A stretch of DNA of 64,000 nucleotides from Bradyrhizobium sp. U87765 SZCCT0048 (lineage in GTDB: Bacteria; Pseudomonadota; Alphaproteobacteria; Rhizobiales; Xanthobacteraceae). Made by a program: the position numbers and the translations under genes. Below, in pieces: positions 16,319-25,617 of the stretch. The notes beneath the pieces were generated by a model, which ran no database searches, had not been told where the DNA came from, and was given only the letters and a program-made list of their open reading frames with translations. The DNA lies in contig NZ_JAFCMM010000001.1 in assembly GCF_018131225.1 (NCBI RefSeq), forward strand, positions 682,001 through 746,000, read 5' to 3'. How positions within the stretch are numbered: the first letter of the stretch is position 1; each line of letters opens with the position of its first letter.

Positions 16319-17482
16319 CTAGGCTCCGACGCCTGGCGAAAGTTCGTCCATGGCGAGGAGATCGGCGCCGGAGGCGAAGCCGCAATACGGCGCGAACAGG
16401 TCGAAGAACCAGGCGGGGTCGATCACCTCCTCCGGTGTCAGGACGCCAACGGGCGGCCGCTTGGCTTGCGCGAACAGATGCAGCGCGAGGCCGAGTGGCA
16501 CGCCGGTGGCCCCGCTCATGCCGCCTGCAGGCAGGCCACGCAGCCACGCCGCAGAAATCACCGGTCGTCCCGCCGTTTCGCCGCGCGCCCAACCGAACAG
16601 CGACGGCATCTCGACGGCGTGCGCCCGCCTCGCCCCCGCTTCCCGGTTGGGCTTCTCGATCTCGCGCGCCGCTTCCTTCACGGACAGGACCTTGCGATCG
16701 ACCAGCGTTTGCAGCACGCGAAGGCCGGCGAACGTGCGCTCGTCGGCGCTGACCATGACATTGGCGCAGGACCGCAGACCGCCAAACACGCGCGGCAGCG
16801 TCACCGCCTCGGGATGGCCGACACTCCACACCGCGAGCGGACCACGGCCGGGAAAGTCGATTTCACGGCGCTGCAGCGGCTTGACCAGCACTGACGCGCC
16901 ACCGCTGTGCACGCGGATCTTGCCGGACAATTGCTGCATCCAGTGCACGACGGCGGCGCTCGGCTCGTCGGACCGCGGCTTTGCCTGCTCGGCCTCGGCG
17001 CCGTCGATCGACCAGCCGGTCAGGATCTCCAGCGGATGCGCCATCGCGCGCGCCGCGACCACCGCGAGCAGATTGGTCAGCCCGGGACTCGCGCCCATGC
17101 CGACGATCGCGGTGACGCCGCGCGTCCTGGCCTCGCCATCGAGCGCCAGCATCTCCAGCGTCGGCTCCCAGTCGTCGCAGATGTCGAGATAGTGGGCGCC
17201 TGCGGCGATCACCGCCTGCAGCACCGGCACGCCCAGCTCGAAGAACGGCCCCGCGGCGTTCATCACCACGTCGGCGCCGCCGAGCAGGCCGGCCAGCGCC
17301 TGCGCGTCGCGCACATCGACCTGAGCCGCTCGCGCCCTCGCCCGATGCCGCGCCGCGACCTGTTCGGCGCCCGCCAGATGACGATCGGCCACCACGACCT
17401 CGCGCACGAAGCCGAGCTCCGCGGCAATTTTCACCGCGGTCCGCCCCATGCCGCCCGCGCCGCCCAACACCACCACCCGCAT
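16319..17482 (-). CDS. Saccharopine dehydrogenase-like NAD(P)-dependent oxidoreductase (copy 2)
   Basis: A 387-residue paralog of the gene at 12251-13471. Shared strings include VVVLGGAGGMGRTAVK, ADVVMNAAGPFFELG, HYLDICDDWEPTLEMLALDGEA, GASPGLTNLLAV and GKIRVHSGGASV. The Rossmann fold binds NADP(H). ATG 17482 is favoured because GGAGG stands about nine bases before it; an ATG three codons earlier touches that ribosome site. Operator O4 lies 35 bases upstream. Two diverged copies in one regulon suggest two steps on related intermediates. Confidence 0.82.
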   Translation of the reverse strand: MRVVVLGGAGGMGRTAVKIAAELGFVREVVVADRHLAGAEQVAARHRARARAAQVDVRDAQALAGLLGGADVVMNAAGPFFELGVPVLQAVIAAGAHYLDICDDWEPTLEMLALDGEARTRGVTAIVGMGASPGLTNLLAVVAARAMAHPLEILTGWSIDGAEAEQAKPRSDEPSAAVVHWMQQLSGKIRVHSGGASVLVKPLQRREIDFPGRGPLAVWSVGHPEAVTLPRVFGGLRSCANVMVSADERTFAGLRVLQTLVDRKVLSVKEAAREIEKPNREAGARRAHAVEMPSLFGWARGETAGRPVISAAWLRGLPAGGMSGATGVPLGLALHLFAQAKRPPVGVLTPEEVIDPAWFFDLFAPYCGFASGADLLAMDELSPGVGA

Positions 17483-17516
17483 GTCCAACATCCCTCCGCA
17501 TGACTGCGGAGCGATT

Positions 17517-17533
17517 TACACAACAGTTGTGAT
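17517..17533 (-). promoter_or_regulatory. TetR-type operator O4
   Basis: Read on the minus strand this is ATCACAACTGTTGTGTA, sharing the ACAACTGTTGT core with O1 and O3; the core plus one base each side (17519-17531) is a perfect 13-bp palindrome. It sits just before the second reductase gene. Confidence 0.7.
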
Positions 17534-17651
17534 GTTTGTCCAGTCGGCGACGGCGCAGCGATGACATCTTGCGCGATCAGGTCGCAGGTCGGCGCCGACC
17601 GGGATCGGGAAGCACTGTGACGCGGCCACCCGATCCCTCTTTCGAATGCCG

Positions 17652-18656
17652 TCATTGCATCGTGACGACGACCTTACCCTTCGCACGGCCGCTTTCGACA
17701 TACGCCATCGCCTCGGCGATGGCCTCGAACGGGTAGGTCTTGTCGACAATGACCTTCAGCTTGCCGTCGGCGATCAGCCCGGAGAGCTGATCGAGATCGC
17801 GGCCGCTCGGATGCATGAACAGATAGCGGTAGGTCACCCCGGCGCGCCGCGCGCGCGCGCGGATGCCAAGGCTGATCGCCCAGAACAGCGCGGCCAGCCC
17901 GCGGCGGCCGCCGAGATCCTTGATCGCCGTCTGCGGCTCGGGCATTGCCGCCACCGAGACGATCTTCGCGCCTGGCTTCATGATGTCGAACATCTGCGTC
18001 AGCGTGGCGCCACCGACGAGATCGAACCCGGCGTCGAACGAGCGTCCAAGGCGTGTGATGTCTTGCGTGGTATAGTCGATGACCTCGTCGCAGCCGAGCG
18101 AGCGCACCAGGATTTCGCCACGCTTCGACGCCGTCGTCGTGACGCGCGCGCCCAGCCATTTGGCGATCTGGATGGCAAAGGTGCCGACGCCGCCGGCGCC
18201 GCCCGAAATGAACACGCTCTGCCCGGCACGGATGCCGAGTTCGTCGCGCAGGGCCTGCAACGCCGTCAGGGCGGCGAGCGGCACCGCCGCGGCGGTCGCG
18301 AAATCGAGGTTGCCCGGCATCGCCGCGGCGTGCGCCTCGTCGACGCAGGCCTGCTGCGCGAACGCCCCGGCACGATCCTTGGCGACGCGGGCGAAGATGC
18401 GATCGCCGACGCGGAACCGGGTGACATCGCGGCCGACCGCGATCACCTCGCCCGCCAGTTCGTTGCCGAGCACGAACGGCAGCCTGGGCCGCAGAATGGC
18501 GCGCAGCTTGCCCTCCCGGAACTTGAAGTCGACCGGATTGAGGCCGGCGGCGCGCACCTCCACGAGCAGATCCCGTGGCCCCGGCACGGGCGCCGGCATA
18601 TCCGTCAACCGCGCCCCGTCCGGGCCGCCATACCGCTCGAGAACATAGGCGCGCAT
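17652..18656 (-). CDS. NADP-dependent zinc-free alcohol dehydrogenase / quinone oxidoreductase
   Basis: A 334-residue medium-chain reductase. The N-terminal GroES-like domain includes GLNPVDFKFREG and LGNELAGEV; the cofactor fold has SGGAGGVGTFAIQIAKWLGA near residue 150. The zinc-ligand cysteines of classical alcohol dehydrogenases are absent, as in QOR/ZTA1-type enzymes that reduce quinones or enones. It is divergent from the MerR gene across a 19-bp-spaced type dyad (18698-18727), so it is very probably the regulated target. Start ATG 18656 agrees with the family N-terminus MRAYVLERYGGP. Confidence 0.9.
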   Translation of the reverse strand: MRAYVLERYGGPDGARLTDMPAPVPGPRDLLVEVRAAGLNPVDFKFREGKLRAILRPRLPFVLGNELAGEVIAVGRDVTRFRVGDRIFARVAKDRAGAFAQQACVDEAHAAAMPGNLDFATAAAVPLAALTALQALRDELGIRAGQSVFISGGAGGVGTFAIQIAKWLGARVTTTASKRGEILVRSLGCDEVIDYTTQDITRLGRSFDAGFDLVGGATLTQMFDIMKPGAKIVSVAAMPEPQTAIKDLGGRRGLAALFWAISLGIRARARRAGVTYRYLFMHPSGRDLDQLSGLIADGKLKVIVDKTYPFEAIAEAMAYVESGRAKGKVVVTMQ

Positions 18657-18697
18657 CGGCCTCTCCGCTCCGTGAAAATTCCGCTGTTGATCGGCCC

Positions 18698-18727
18698 GAC
18701 CTTAACGTTCAAGCTAGGTTGAAGGTC
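18698..18727. promoter_or_regulatory. MerR-type operator/promoter
   Basis: Outer arms GACCTT and AAGGTC (18698-18703, 18722-18727) with inner AAC/GTT form the long dyad typical of MerR-regulated promoters, where activator binding underwinds an overlong -35/-10 spacer. It lies between the oxidoreductase gene and the MerR gene. Confidence 0.75.
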
Positions 18728-18742
18728 AACAGGAGAGCGGCG

Positions 18743-19204
18743 ATGATGAGGATCGGCGAACTGGCGCAGCGCAGCGGGCTGTCGGCATCGCGCATCCGCT
18801 TCTACGAGGCCGAGGGACTGCTCAAGGCCGTCGACCGCACCGCGAACGGCTACCGCGCCTATCCGGCCGATGCGCTGGTCATCCTCGACATCATCGCCAG
18901 CGCCCAGCGCACCGGATTCACCCTGGACGAGATCCGCCAGATCCTGCCGGCATCTCCCGGCAACTGGCCACAAAGCGATCTGCTCGACGTCCTGCGCCGC
19001 AAGATGACCGACATCGAGGACATGGAGAAGCGGCTGCGCCAGGGCAGGAAGCAGCTTCAGGCCCTGATCCGTCAGATCGAGGACAAGCCCGCCGGCCTCG
19101 ACTGCGCCGACAATGCGAGGCGCCTGCTCAAGGAATTCGTGCCGCACGGATCGACAGCGGCGGCGAGACCGAAGCGAAGCGCTGCAACCCTTAAACGCAG
19201 ATAA
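18743..19204 (+). CDS. MerR-family transcriptional regulator
   Basis: A 153-residue regulator with the N-terminal winged helix MRIGELAQRSGLSASRIRFYEAEGLLKAVDRTANGYRAY and a long dimerisation helix (DLLDVLRRKMTDIEDMEKRLRQGRKQLQALIRQIED). The C-terminal region has a single Cys (LDCADNARRLL) and lacks the metal-ligand loops of CueR or MerR, so an organic or redox signal is more likely. AGGAGAG precedes two adjacent ATGs (18743 and 18746). It lies divergent from the quinone oxidoreductase gene. Confidence 0.9.
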   Translation: MMRIGELAQRSGLSASRIRFYEAEGLLKAVDRTANGYRAYPADALVILDIIASAQRTGFTLDEIRQILPASPGNWPQSDLLDVLRRKMTDIEDMEKRLRQGRKQLQALIRQIEDKPAGLDCADNARRLLKEFVPHGSTAAARPKRSAATLKRR

Positions 19205-19274
19205 GACGTTCAGACGGCGAGGATTACGTCACGACGCGACAAACTGCCTTCACCGCAATCGAACAGCCGTCTGG

Positions 19275-19715
19275 CTACCTTCGCTCCCGGAGAGATTGAA
19301 GCGCTTCATCGGCCCACATCAGGAAGCGAAAGAGCGCCCACACAAGCAGAAGCAGCGCCGACAAAAGACCAACACACGCCTGCCCCAGATCGGACCAGTC
19401 ATATTTCAAGGAAAATCCGTCAGCTCCCGTCAATGATGACGGCAGCAAATAGTAGATGCGTCCGATCAGAATGATGAACAGCACCGACGCATACGACAAA
19501 ACAATGGGAGCAATCCGCCGGGCAAGAAGAACCACAAGGATCGGACAAAGACCAATTCCATCGGATGTCGCGCTACTGAAATCACGTCGTGATACGATCT
19601 CGTGTTGCAGAATTTTTGTCGCAAACAGATACTGCTCATAGTTGATCCCCGCGACCGACAGCACATTGCACACGCACGTAAAGATCACAGCTGCAGCGAG
19701 CCAGTTCATACGCAT
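19275..19715 (-). CDS. Hypothetical membrane protein
   Basis: A 146-residue protein with no recognised family. It shows four hydrophobic stretches: an N-terminal one (NWLAAAVIFTCVCNVLSVAGI), IGLCPILVVLLARRIAPIVL, LSYASVLFIILIGRIYYLLP and ACVGLLSALLLLVWALFRFLMWA. Codon use is less GC-biased than in neighbours, which hints at acquisition or weak selection. There is no convincing ribosome site before the ATG at 19715 (another ATG is at 19709). It may be a real orphan gene; support is only the membrane pattern and lack of a competing frame. Confidence 0.5.
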   Translation of the reverse strand: MRMNWLAAAVIFTCVCNVLSVAGINYEQYLFATKILQHEIVSRRDFSSATSDGIGLCPILVVLLARRIAPIVLSYASVLFIILIGRIYYLLPSSLTGADGFSLKYDWSDLGQACVGLLSALLLLVWALFRFLMWADEALQSLRERR

Positions 19716-20044
19716 GCAGCGAAAGGTCGCTTGATCTCACCCAACGTCATTCTCGCCCAGAAGTTCTTGTCGCCGCGCCGCGGTCTCCTCACACGCGGAC
19801 ACGCGGAAATGATCGATCCGGCAGATCATATGATCAGTGTGGAAAAGTCGCGCCGAAGACGGTCCTGGCAGATTCAAACGCCCCGCTTCGCCGAGGTGAC
19901 GCGCGAGCGGGCGCTGTCCTGGGCCCGCGGTGTGCAGTGTCATGGACGATCGTCCGCATGTCGAGGCCGCTTTGACAACGACCAGCAACACCTTTCCGCA
20001 CGCGATTACGCGCTGCTCAAAACACTGAGGCAAGCCAATCGGCC
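19716..20044. other. 329-base gap without a convincing gene
   Basis: Open frames here have poor codon use and no ribosome sites. The only structure seen is a perfect 12-bp palindrome GATCATATGATC at 19824-19835. Base composition is lower in GC than the surroundings. Confidence 0.5.
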
Positions 20045-20560
20045 TCATTCCCGCCATTGCTGAATGGCTTTGATGTGCTCCGGGTATTCGTCGGTCGGCA
20101 GACCGATGAGGCCAAGCTCCCGCTTTCGCGTCACACCGTACCGGGCGCGACCGGCGGGATTGGCGATAAAATCGCATTGCTCGCGAAACTGCCCGGGCTG
20201 CGCGGACTGCATGGCATGATTGGTCTTGTTCTGCACGGTCTCGATCCATTGGTCGAGACCCGCCAGCGCCGCCGCATCGCTGATGCCGGGTTGGCTTCGC
20301 CGCTGATCGGCCGTGATGACCAACCGCACCCTTTCGGCCAGCACCTTGGTACCGCGGTCATAGCTGCGACGTACATCGTCATAGGCGCCCTTGCGGGCTG
20401 GATCGACCTTGCTGCACTCGGCCAACAACCAGTGGCGATGGGCCATGGCCGCGTAGACAAACCGCGCACTGGTAACCGCATCGGTTTCGCCATGCGCCCC
20501 TTCAATCGAAAGACCGACCACGAGCATCGTCGCAGCCAATCTGAACGCCCATTTCTTCAC
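20045..20560 (-). CDS. Hypothetical exported protein
   Basis: A 171-residue protein with an N-terminal signal peptide (KKWAFRLAATMLVVGLSIEGAHG) and a mature part of mixed helical character with two cysteines (LAECSK, REQCDF) that could form a disulfide in the periplasm. No family is recognised. The start is taken as GTG at 20560 because GGGGGC lies before it; an in-frame TTG at 20572 is possible. It stands alone between two non-coding stretches. Confidence 0.55.
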   Translation of the reverse strand: MKKWAFRLAATMLVVGLSIEGAHGETDAVTSARFVYAAMAHRHWLLAECSKVDPARKGAYDDVRRSYDRGTKVLAERVRLVITADQRRSQPGISDAAALAGLDQWIETVQNKTNHAMQSAQPGQFREQCDFIANPAGRARYGVTRKRELGLIGLPTDEYPEHIKAIQQWRE

Positions 20561-20730
20561 GCTTGCCCCCAAGCCACAGCCTCAACGACCGGAGGTTGAA
20601 TCTACGTACCGCCTCGCGCCGATCAATCGATTTATTTTGAAATTCGTCTTGCGGGTTTGGGCAATGCCAATCGTACGCCCCGCACGTGCGCCTTTGAGAC
20701 CGCTCAATACGCCGGCAATTACGGAAGGTC

Positions 20731-23700
20731 TCAGCCCGCCCCGCCCGCCGGCGGCGCGTGGGGCGTCGCCTTGGCCTTGCCGCCGAAGCGCGCCTTGGTC
20801 CACTCGCGCATGTTCTGGAAGACGACATAGAGCATCGGGATCAGGAAGATGCCGATCGAGCTTGCCGCCAGCATGCCGCCGAACACCGCGGTGCCGACGC
20901 CGCGGCGGCTAATCTGGGCGGCGCCGGTGGCGATCACCAGCGGCACGAGACCGAGGATGAAGGCGATCGAGGTCATCATCACCGCTCGGAAGCGCGTCTT
21001 GGCGCCGAGCACGGCGGCATCCAGAATGCTCTCGCCCTCCTCGCGGCGCTCCTTGGCGAACTCGACAATCAGGATGCCGTTCTTCGCGGCCAGCGCGATC
21101 AGCACGACAAGGCCGATCTGGCCATAGAGATCGAGGCTGAGCCCGGCGAGCTTGATTCCGACGAACGAGCCGAGCACGCCGACCACGACGGACAGCAGCA
21201 CCGGCACGGGAATGGTCCAGCTCTCATACAGCGCCACCAGGAACAGGTAGGCGAACAGCACCGCGAGCGCGAGAATGGCGCCGGTCTGGCCTGACGCCTG
21301 CTGCTCCTGATAGGCGGTGCCCGTCCACTCGTAGGTGTAGCCCGCCGGCAGGGTGCGCTCGGACACCTCGGCCATGGCGGTGATCGCAGCCCCCGACGAC
21401 ACGCCGGGCGCCGGGCCGCCGTTGACGGTGATCGAGCGGTAGTTGTTGTAGCGGCTGATGACCTGAGGTCCCTGCACCACCTTCAGGCTGGCGATCGAGC
21501 GCATCGGCACCATGTCGCCGTTCTTGTTGCGGACGTAGATCTGCCAGATCGCCGGGATGTCGCCGCGGTCGGCCGCCTCGCCCTCGACATTGACCTGCCA
21601 GGTGCGGCCATAGAGGTTGAAGTTGTTGACATAGATGCCGCCCAGCGTCGCCTGCAGCGCGCTGAACACATCGCTCATGTTCAGGCCGAGCGCCTGCGCC
21701 TTGGCGCGGTCGATATCGAGATAGAGCGAGGGGTTGGTGGCGGTGAAGGTCGAGAACACCCGCGCCAGCCGCGCATCGCGGTTGGCCGCGCCGATCAGCC
21801 CGCCCATGACGCTGCCCATCGCCGCCGGATCCTGGCCTTCCAGCGCCTCGAGCTGATACTCGAAGCCGCCGCTGGTGGACAGGCCGATGATCGGCGGCAA
21901 GTTGAACGGCAGGACGCTGGCCTGGCGAACCTGGCTGCCGGCGCCGAACGTGCGGCCGATCAGCGCCTGTGCGCTTTCGGTCGTTGCGGTGCGGTCGGCG
22001 AACGGCTTGAGGCGCACCACCATGAAGGTGGCGTTCGGCTCCGAGGCGCCGTCGAGCAGCGAGAAGCCGACGATCGACAGGACGTGATCGACACCAGGCA
22101 GCGGCTTCAGCAGCGCCTCGACCTGTTCGGTGACGGCGCTGGAGCGCGCCACCGACGCGGCCATCCGGCAACTGCACCATGACGAAGAACGCGCCCTGGT
22201 CTTCCTCCGGCAGGAAGCCGGTCGGCGTGATCAGCGACATGCCGAAAATGCTGCCGGCGAACACCAGCACCGCGACCAGCGACAGCATCGCCATGCGCAC
22301 CAGCCGCTGGACGCCGCCGGCATAGCGGTCGCGCACCCAGTCGATGCTGTTGCTGACGCGGCCCATGATGCCGTGGCGCGGCCCGGTGTGGCGCAGGAAC
22401 ACGGCGCACAGCGCCGGCGACAGCGACAGCGCGTTGATCGCCGAGATCACCATCGCCGCCGAGATCGTCACCGCGAACTGGCGGAACAGTTCGCCCGAAA
22501 TGCCGGGAATGAACGCGATCGGCACGAACACCGACAGCAGCACCAGCGTGATGGCGATCACCGGCGCGGTGATCTGGGCCATCGCCTTCTTGGTGGCGTC
22601 CGCCGGCGACAGCTCCGGCTCCTCCTCCATCACCCGCTCGACGTTCTCGACGACGACGATGGCGTCGTCGACGACAATGCCGATCGCCAGCACCATGGCC
22701 AGCAATGACACGGTGTTGGCGGAATAGCCGAGCGCCAGCAGCACCACGAAGGTGCCGACCAGGCTGACCGGCACCGCGACCGCCGGGATGATGGTGGCGC
22801 GCAGGTTGCCGAGGAACAGGAACACGACGATCACCACCAGGATGAACGCCTCGAACAGCGTCTTCATGACCTCGCGGATGGTGTCGCGCACGAAGTCGGT
22901 GGAATCGTACATCACCATGTACTTCAACCCGGTCGGAAACCGGGCCGACAGCTTCTGCAGCGTCGCCTGCACCGCGGCGGCGGTCTTCACCGCGTTGGCG
23001 CCCGGCGCGAGATAGATGCCGATCGGCACCGACGGACGGCCATCGATGCGCGACTCGCTGTCGAGATTCTGCGCGCCGATCTCCACCCGCGCGACGTCCT
23101 TCACCCGCAACACCGAACCGTCGGGGTTGGCGCGCAGCACGATGTCGCCGAACTGCGTCGCGGTGGTGAGGCGCCCCTGCGTCTGCACGTTGAACTGGAA
23201 CTGCTGCTGGTCGCTGATCGGCCGGGCGCCGATCCGGCCGACCGGGGCCTGCACGCTCTGCGCCCGGATGGCATTGACGACATCCGACGGCGCGAGGCTG
23301 AGGCTGGTGAGGCGCTGCGTATCGAACCAGATCCGCATCGAGTAATTCATCTTGGCGAACAGGCTGGCCTGGCCGACGCCGGGCGTGCGCGAGATGGCGT
23401 CGAGCACGTTGATGATGGTGTAGTTGGTGATGAACAGCGGATCCTGCTGGCCGTTCTCGCTGTACAGCGTGATGAACTGCAGCACCGCGGACGACTTCTT
23501 GGCGACGGACAGGCCCTGCAGCTGCACCTCGGACGGCAGTTGCGAAAGCGCCGTCTGCACGCGGTTGTTGACGTTGACGGTGTTGATGTCGGGGTCGGTG
23601 CCGAGCGCGAACGACACGGTCAGGGTGTAGGTGCCGTCGTTGCCGCTGGTTGACTTCATGTACAGCATCTTGTCGACGCCGACGACCTGCGCTTCGAGCG

Positions 23701-23893
23701 GCTGGGCGACGCTGGCCTCGACCACCTCCGCGGAGGCGCCGGGGAACACGCCGGACACGGTGACCTGCGGCGGCACGATGTCCGGAAACTGGGCGACCGG
23801 AATGCGGGTCAGCGCCAGCACGCCGGCGATCGTCATGACCAGCGCGATCACGATGGCGAGGCGCGGACGATCGACGAAGACGGAGGAGATCAT
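20731..23893 (-). pseudogene. RND (HAE1/AcrB-type) efflux pump, interrupted by a frameshift
   Basis: Two overlapping frames together encode one inner-membrane multidrug pump of about 1053 residues. The first (from 23893) carries VFVDRPRLAIVIALVMTIAGVLALTRIPVAQFPDI, the TM4 acidic pair in VVDDAIVVVENVER, and runs correctly to MVQLPDG at about residue 578. The second (ending 20731) resumes with [16 protein letters not shown] and reaches the normal C-terminus. Removing one base within 22156-22162 would restore a single frame, so this is either a true inactivating mutation or a sequencing error. Its start overlaps the adaptor stop (ATGA). No outer-membrane channel gene is adjacent. Confidence 0.88.
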
Positions 23894-25323
23894 TTGCCGC
23901 CGCCCGCGGGCTGGGCGCCGCCACCACCGGCGGGCGGCGCAGCCTTGTCAACTGGCGCAGTCTTGTCGGCTGGCGGCGCCTTGTCGGCTGACGGCGCCTT
24001 GTCGGACGGCGCGGCGCCGGTCTTGCTCGACAGATCCGCGTTCAGCGTCTGCTGCAGTTGCGGACTTGGCGGTCCCGGCGCCACCGGCTGTCCCGGCCGC
24101 ACCCGCTGCAAGCCTTCGACGACGACCTTGTCGCCCTCCGACAGACCGCTGAGCACGGCGGCAATGGTCGCGGTCGACTGCCCGAGCTTGATGCGGCGCT
24201 GCTCGGCCTTGTTGTCGGCGCCGACCACATACACATAGTCGCCCTGCTGATCGGACAGCACCGCGGCACGCGGTACCGCCAGCACCTGTACCGGCTGCAC
24301 CCCCTCCAGCACGACGGTGACGAATTCGCCGTCGATCAGCTCGCGCACCGCCTCGCCGTTCTGCGCGGTGAGCAGCGGCGGATTGGGAATCGTGCCGCGC
24401 AGCAGGATGGTGTCGGTGCTGGTGGCGATGGTGTTCTCGGCGAAATTGAGCTTGCCGGTCTGCGTATACATCCGCCCGTTCGGCAGCCGGACACGGATCA
24501 CGACGGCATTGAAGCCGCCCTGCCCGGCATACTGGTCGCGCAGGTCGAGCGCCTGACGCACCGCCACCGGAAACGTCACATACATCGGATCCTGGCTGAC
24601 GATGGTGGTGAGCACGCCCGAACTGGGGCTGACGACGTTGCCAATGGTCACCGCGGTGCGGCCGATGCGGCCGTCGATCGGCGCGTGGATGTCGGTGTAA
24701 TCGAGATTGATCTGCGAGGTCTGCACCTGTGCCTCGGCGGCCTGCACCTGGGCCTCGAGCGCGCGCTGGTTGGCGACCGCCGCGTCATAGCTCGACTGCT
24801 GGCCAGCCGGACCGGCGAGCAGCGTCTTCTGGCGCTCGGTGGTCAGCTTGGCGAGATCGAGGTTGGCCTGCAATTGCGCGACGTTGGCCTTCTTGGCCGC
24901 GAGATCCGCCTCGAACGGGCCGCGTTCGAGCAGGTACAGCCGGTCGCCGGTCCTGACCTCGGCGCCTTCCTCGTAGAGGCGCTTGTCCATGAACGCGGTG
25001 ACGCGCGCGACGACATTGACGCGGTTCGTCGCCTCGATGCGGCCGAGAAATTCGCTGGATTCGGTGATCGGCCGCGGCATCGCCGCGATCACGCCCACTG
25101 CGGGCGGCCCCTGCGGAGCGGGTTGCGCGGACGCCGGCCGCCCGGACCCGGTCAAGACAACGATGGCGATCAACAGGCCTGTGATCCGCAGGCCTGCGAT
25201 CAGCAAACCTGCGCATCGCTCCGCGACGCTCGATCCCGCAGGGCATGTCTCGGCAAGGCTGTTGGCAAGGCTGTTGGCAAGGCTCTCGGTACGGCTCTCG
25301 GTACGGCTCTTGGCACGGCGCAT
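23890..25323 (-). CDS. RND efflux periplasmic adaptor (membrane fusion protein)
   Basis: A 477-residue AcrA/MexA-like adaptor. After the N-terminus come the lipoyl half-motif EFLGRIEATNRVNVVARVTAFMDKRLYEEGAEVRTGD, an alpha-hairpin coiled coil (DLAAKKANVAQLQANLDLAKLTTERQ and AQVQAAEAQVQTSQINLDYT), and the second half DIHAPIDGRIGRTAVTIGNVV. The N-terminal 60 residues are odd: they are encoded by tandem 12-bp and 15-bp repeats giving RTES/LANS and LLIAGLRITG strings, with the membrane anchor after them. The C-terminus ends in a Pro/Ala/Lys repeat (DKAPSADKAPPADK). ATG 25323 has GGAG upstream. First gene of the operon with the frameshifted pump. Confidence 0.88.
   Translation of the reverse strand: MRRAKSRTESRTESLANSLANSLAETCPAGSSVAERCAGLLIAGLRITGLLIAIVVLTGSGRPASAQPAPQGPPAVGVIAAMPRPITESSEFLGRIEATNRVNVVARVTAFMDKRLYEEGAEVRTGDRLYLLERGPFEADLAAKKANVAQLQANLDLAKLTTERQKTLLAGPAGQQSSYDAAVANQRALEAQVQAAEAQVQTSQINLDYTDIHAPIDGRIGRTAVTIGNVVSPSSGVLTTIVSQDPMYVTFPVAVRQALDLRDQYAGQGGFNAVVIRVRLPNGRMYTQTGKLNFAENTIATSTDTILLRGTIPNPPLLTAQNGEAVRELIDGEFVTVVLEGVQPVQVLAVPRAAVLSDQQGDYVYVVGADNKAEQRRIKLGQSTATIAAVLSGLSEGDKVVVEGLQRVRPGQPVAPGPPSPQLQQTLNADLSSKTGAAPSDKAPSADKAPPADKTAPVDKAAPPAGGGGAQPAGGGK
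25171..25319. repeat. Tandem 15-bp and 12-bp direct repeats inside the adaptor gene
   Basis: About three 15-bp units related to AGGCCTGCGATCAGC (about 25171-25220) precede about six 12-bp units related to TTGGCAAGGCTG and TCGGTACGGCTC (about 25250-25319). All are in frame and code for the N-terminal RTES/LANS and LLIAGLRITG strings, so unit number can vary without breaking the gene. There are no spacers, so this is not a CRISPR array. Confidence 0.75.
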
Positions 25324-25617
25324 TCCAGTTCGCTCCAGAGGCTGGATCGGACGGCGACAGCGTGATGCGAGCGAGCCGGAGTTACGTTCGAAGGAGGAGC
25401 TCGACCCGAATTGACAGGCCGATGATAGCGGGGATTTTTGACGGTGCAACCACACGCGCCGCGTGTCGTCGGGTTCCTGACCTCAAAGCAAGCCGAGCGT
25501 CGGCATCACATACGATGACGGCGGTAAGTTCACACGGACTTGAACATCAGGCCGCGCCAGCAGCATTGACATCACGACGGGCCGCGCCACGTCGACGCAC
25601 GCGGCGCAGGATGGCGA

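Noticed and set aside
25250..25319. Direct repeats as a possible CRISPR array
   Set aside because: Units are 12 bp, contiguous, in frame within a coding sequence and lack spacers; no cas genes are in the window.
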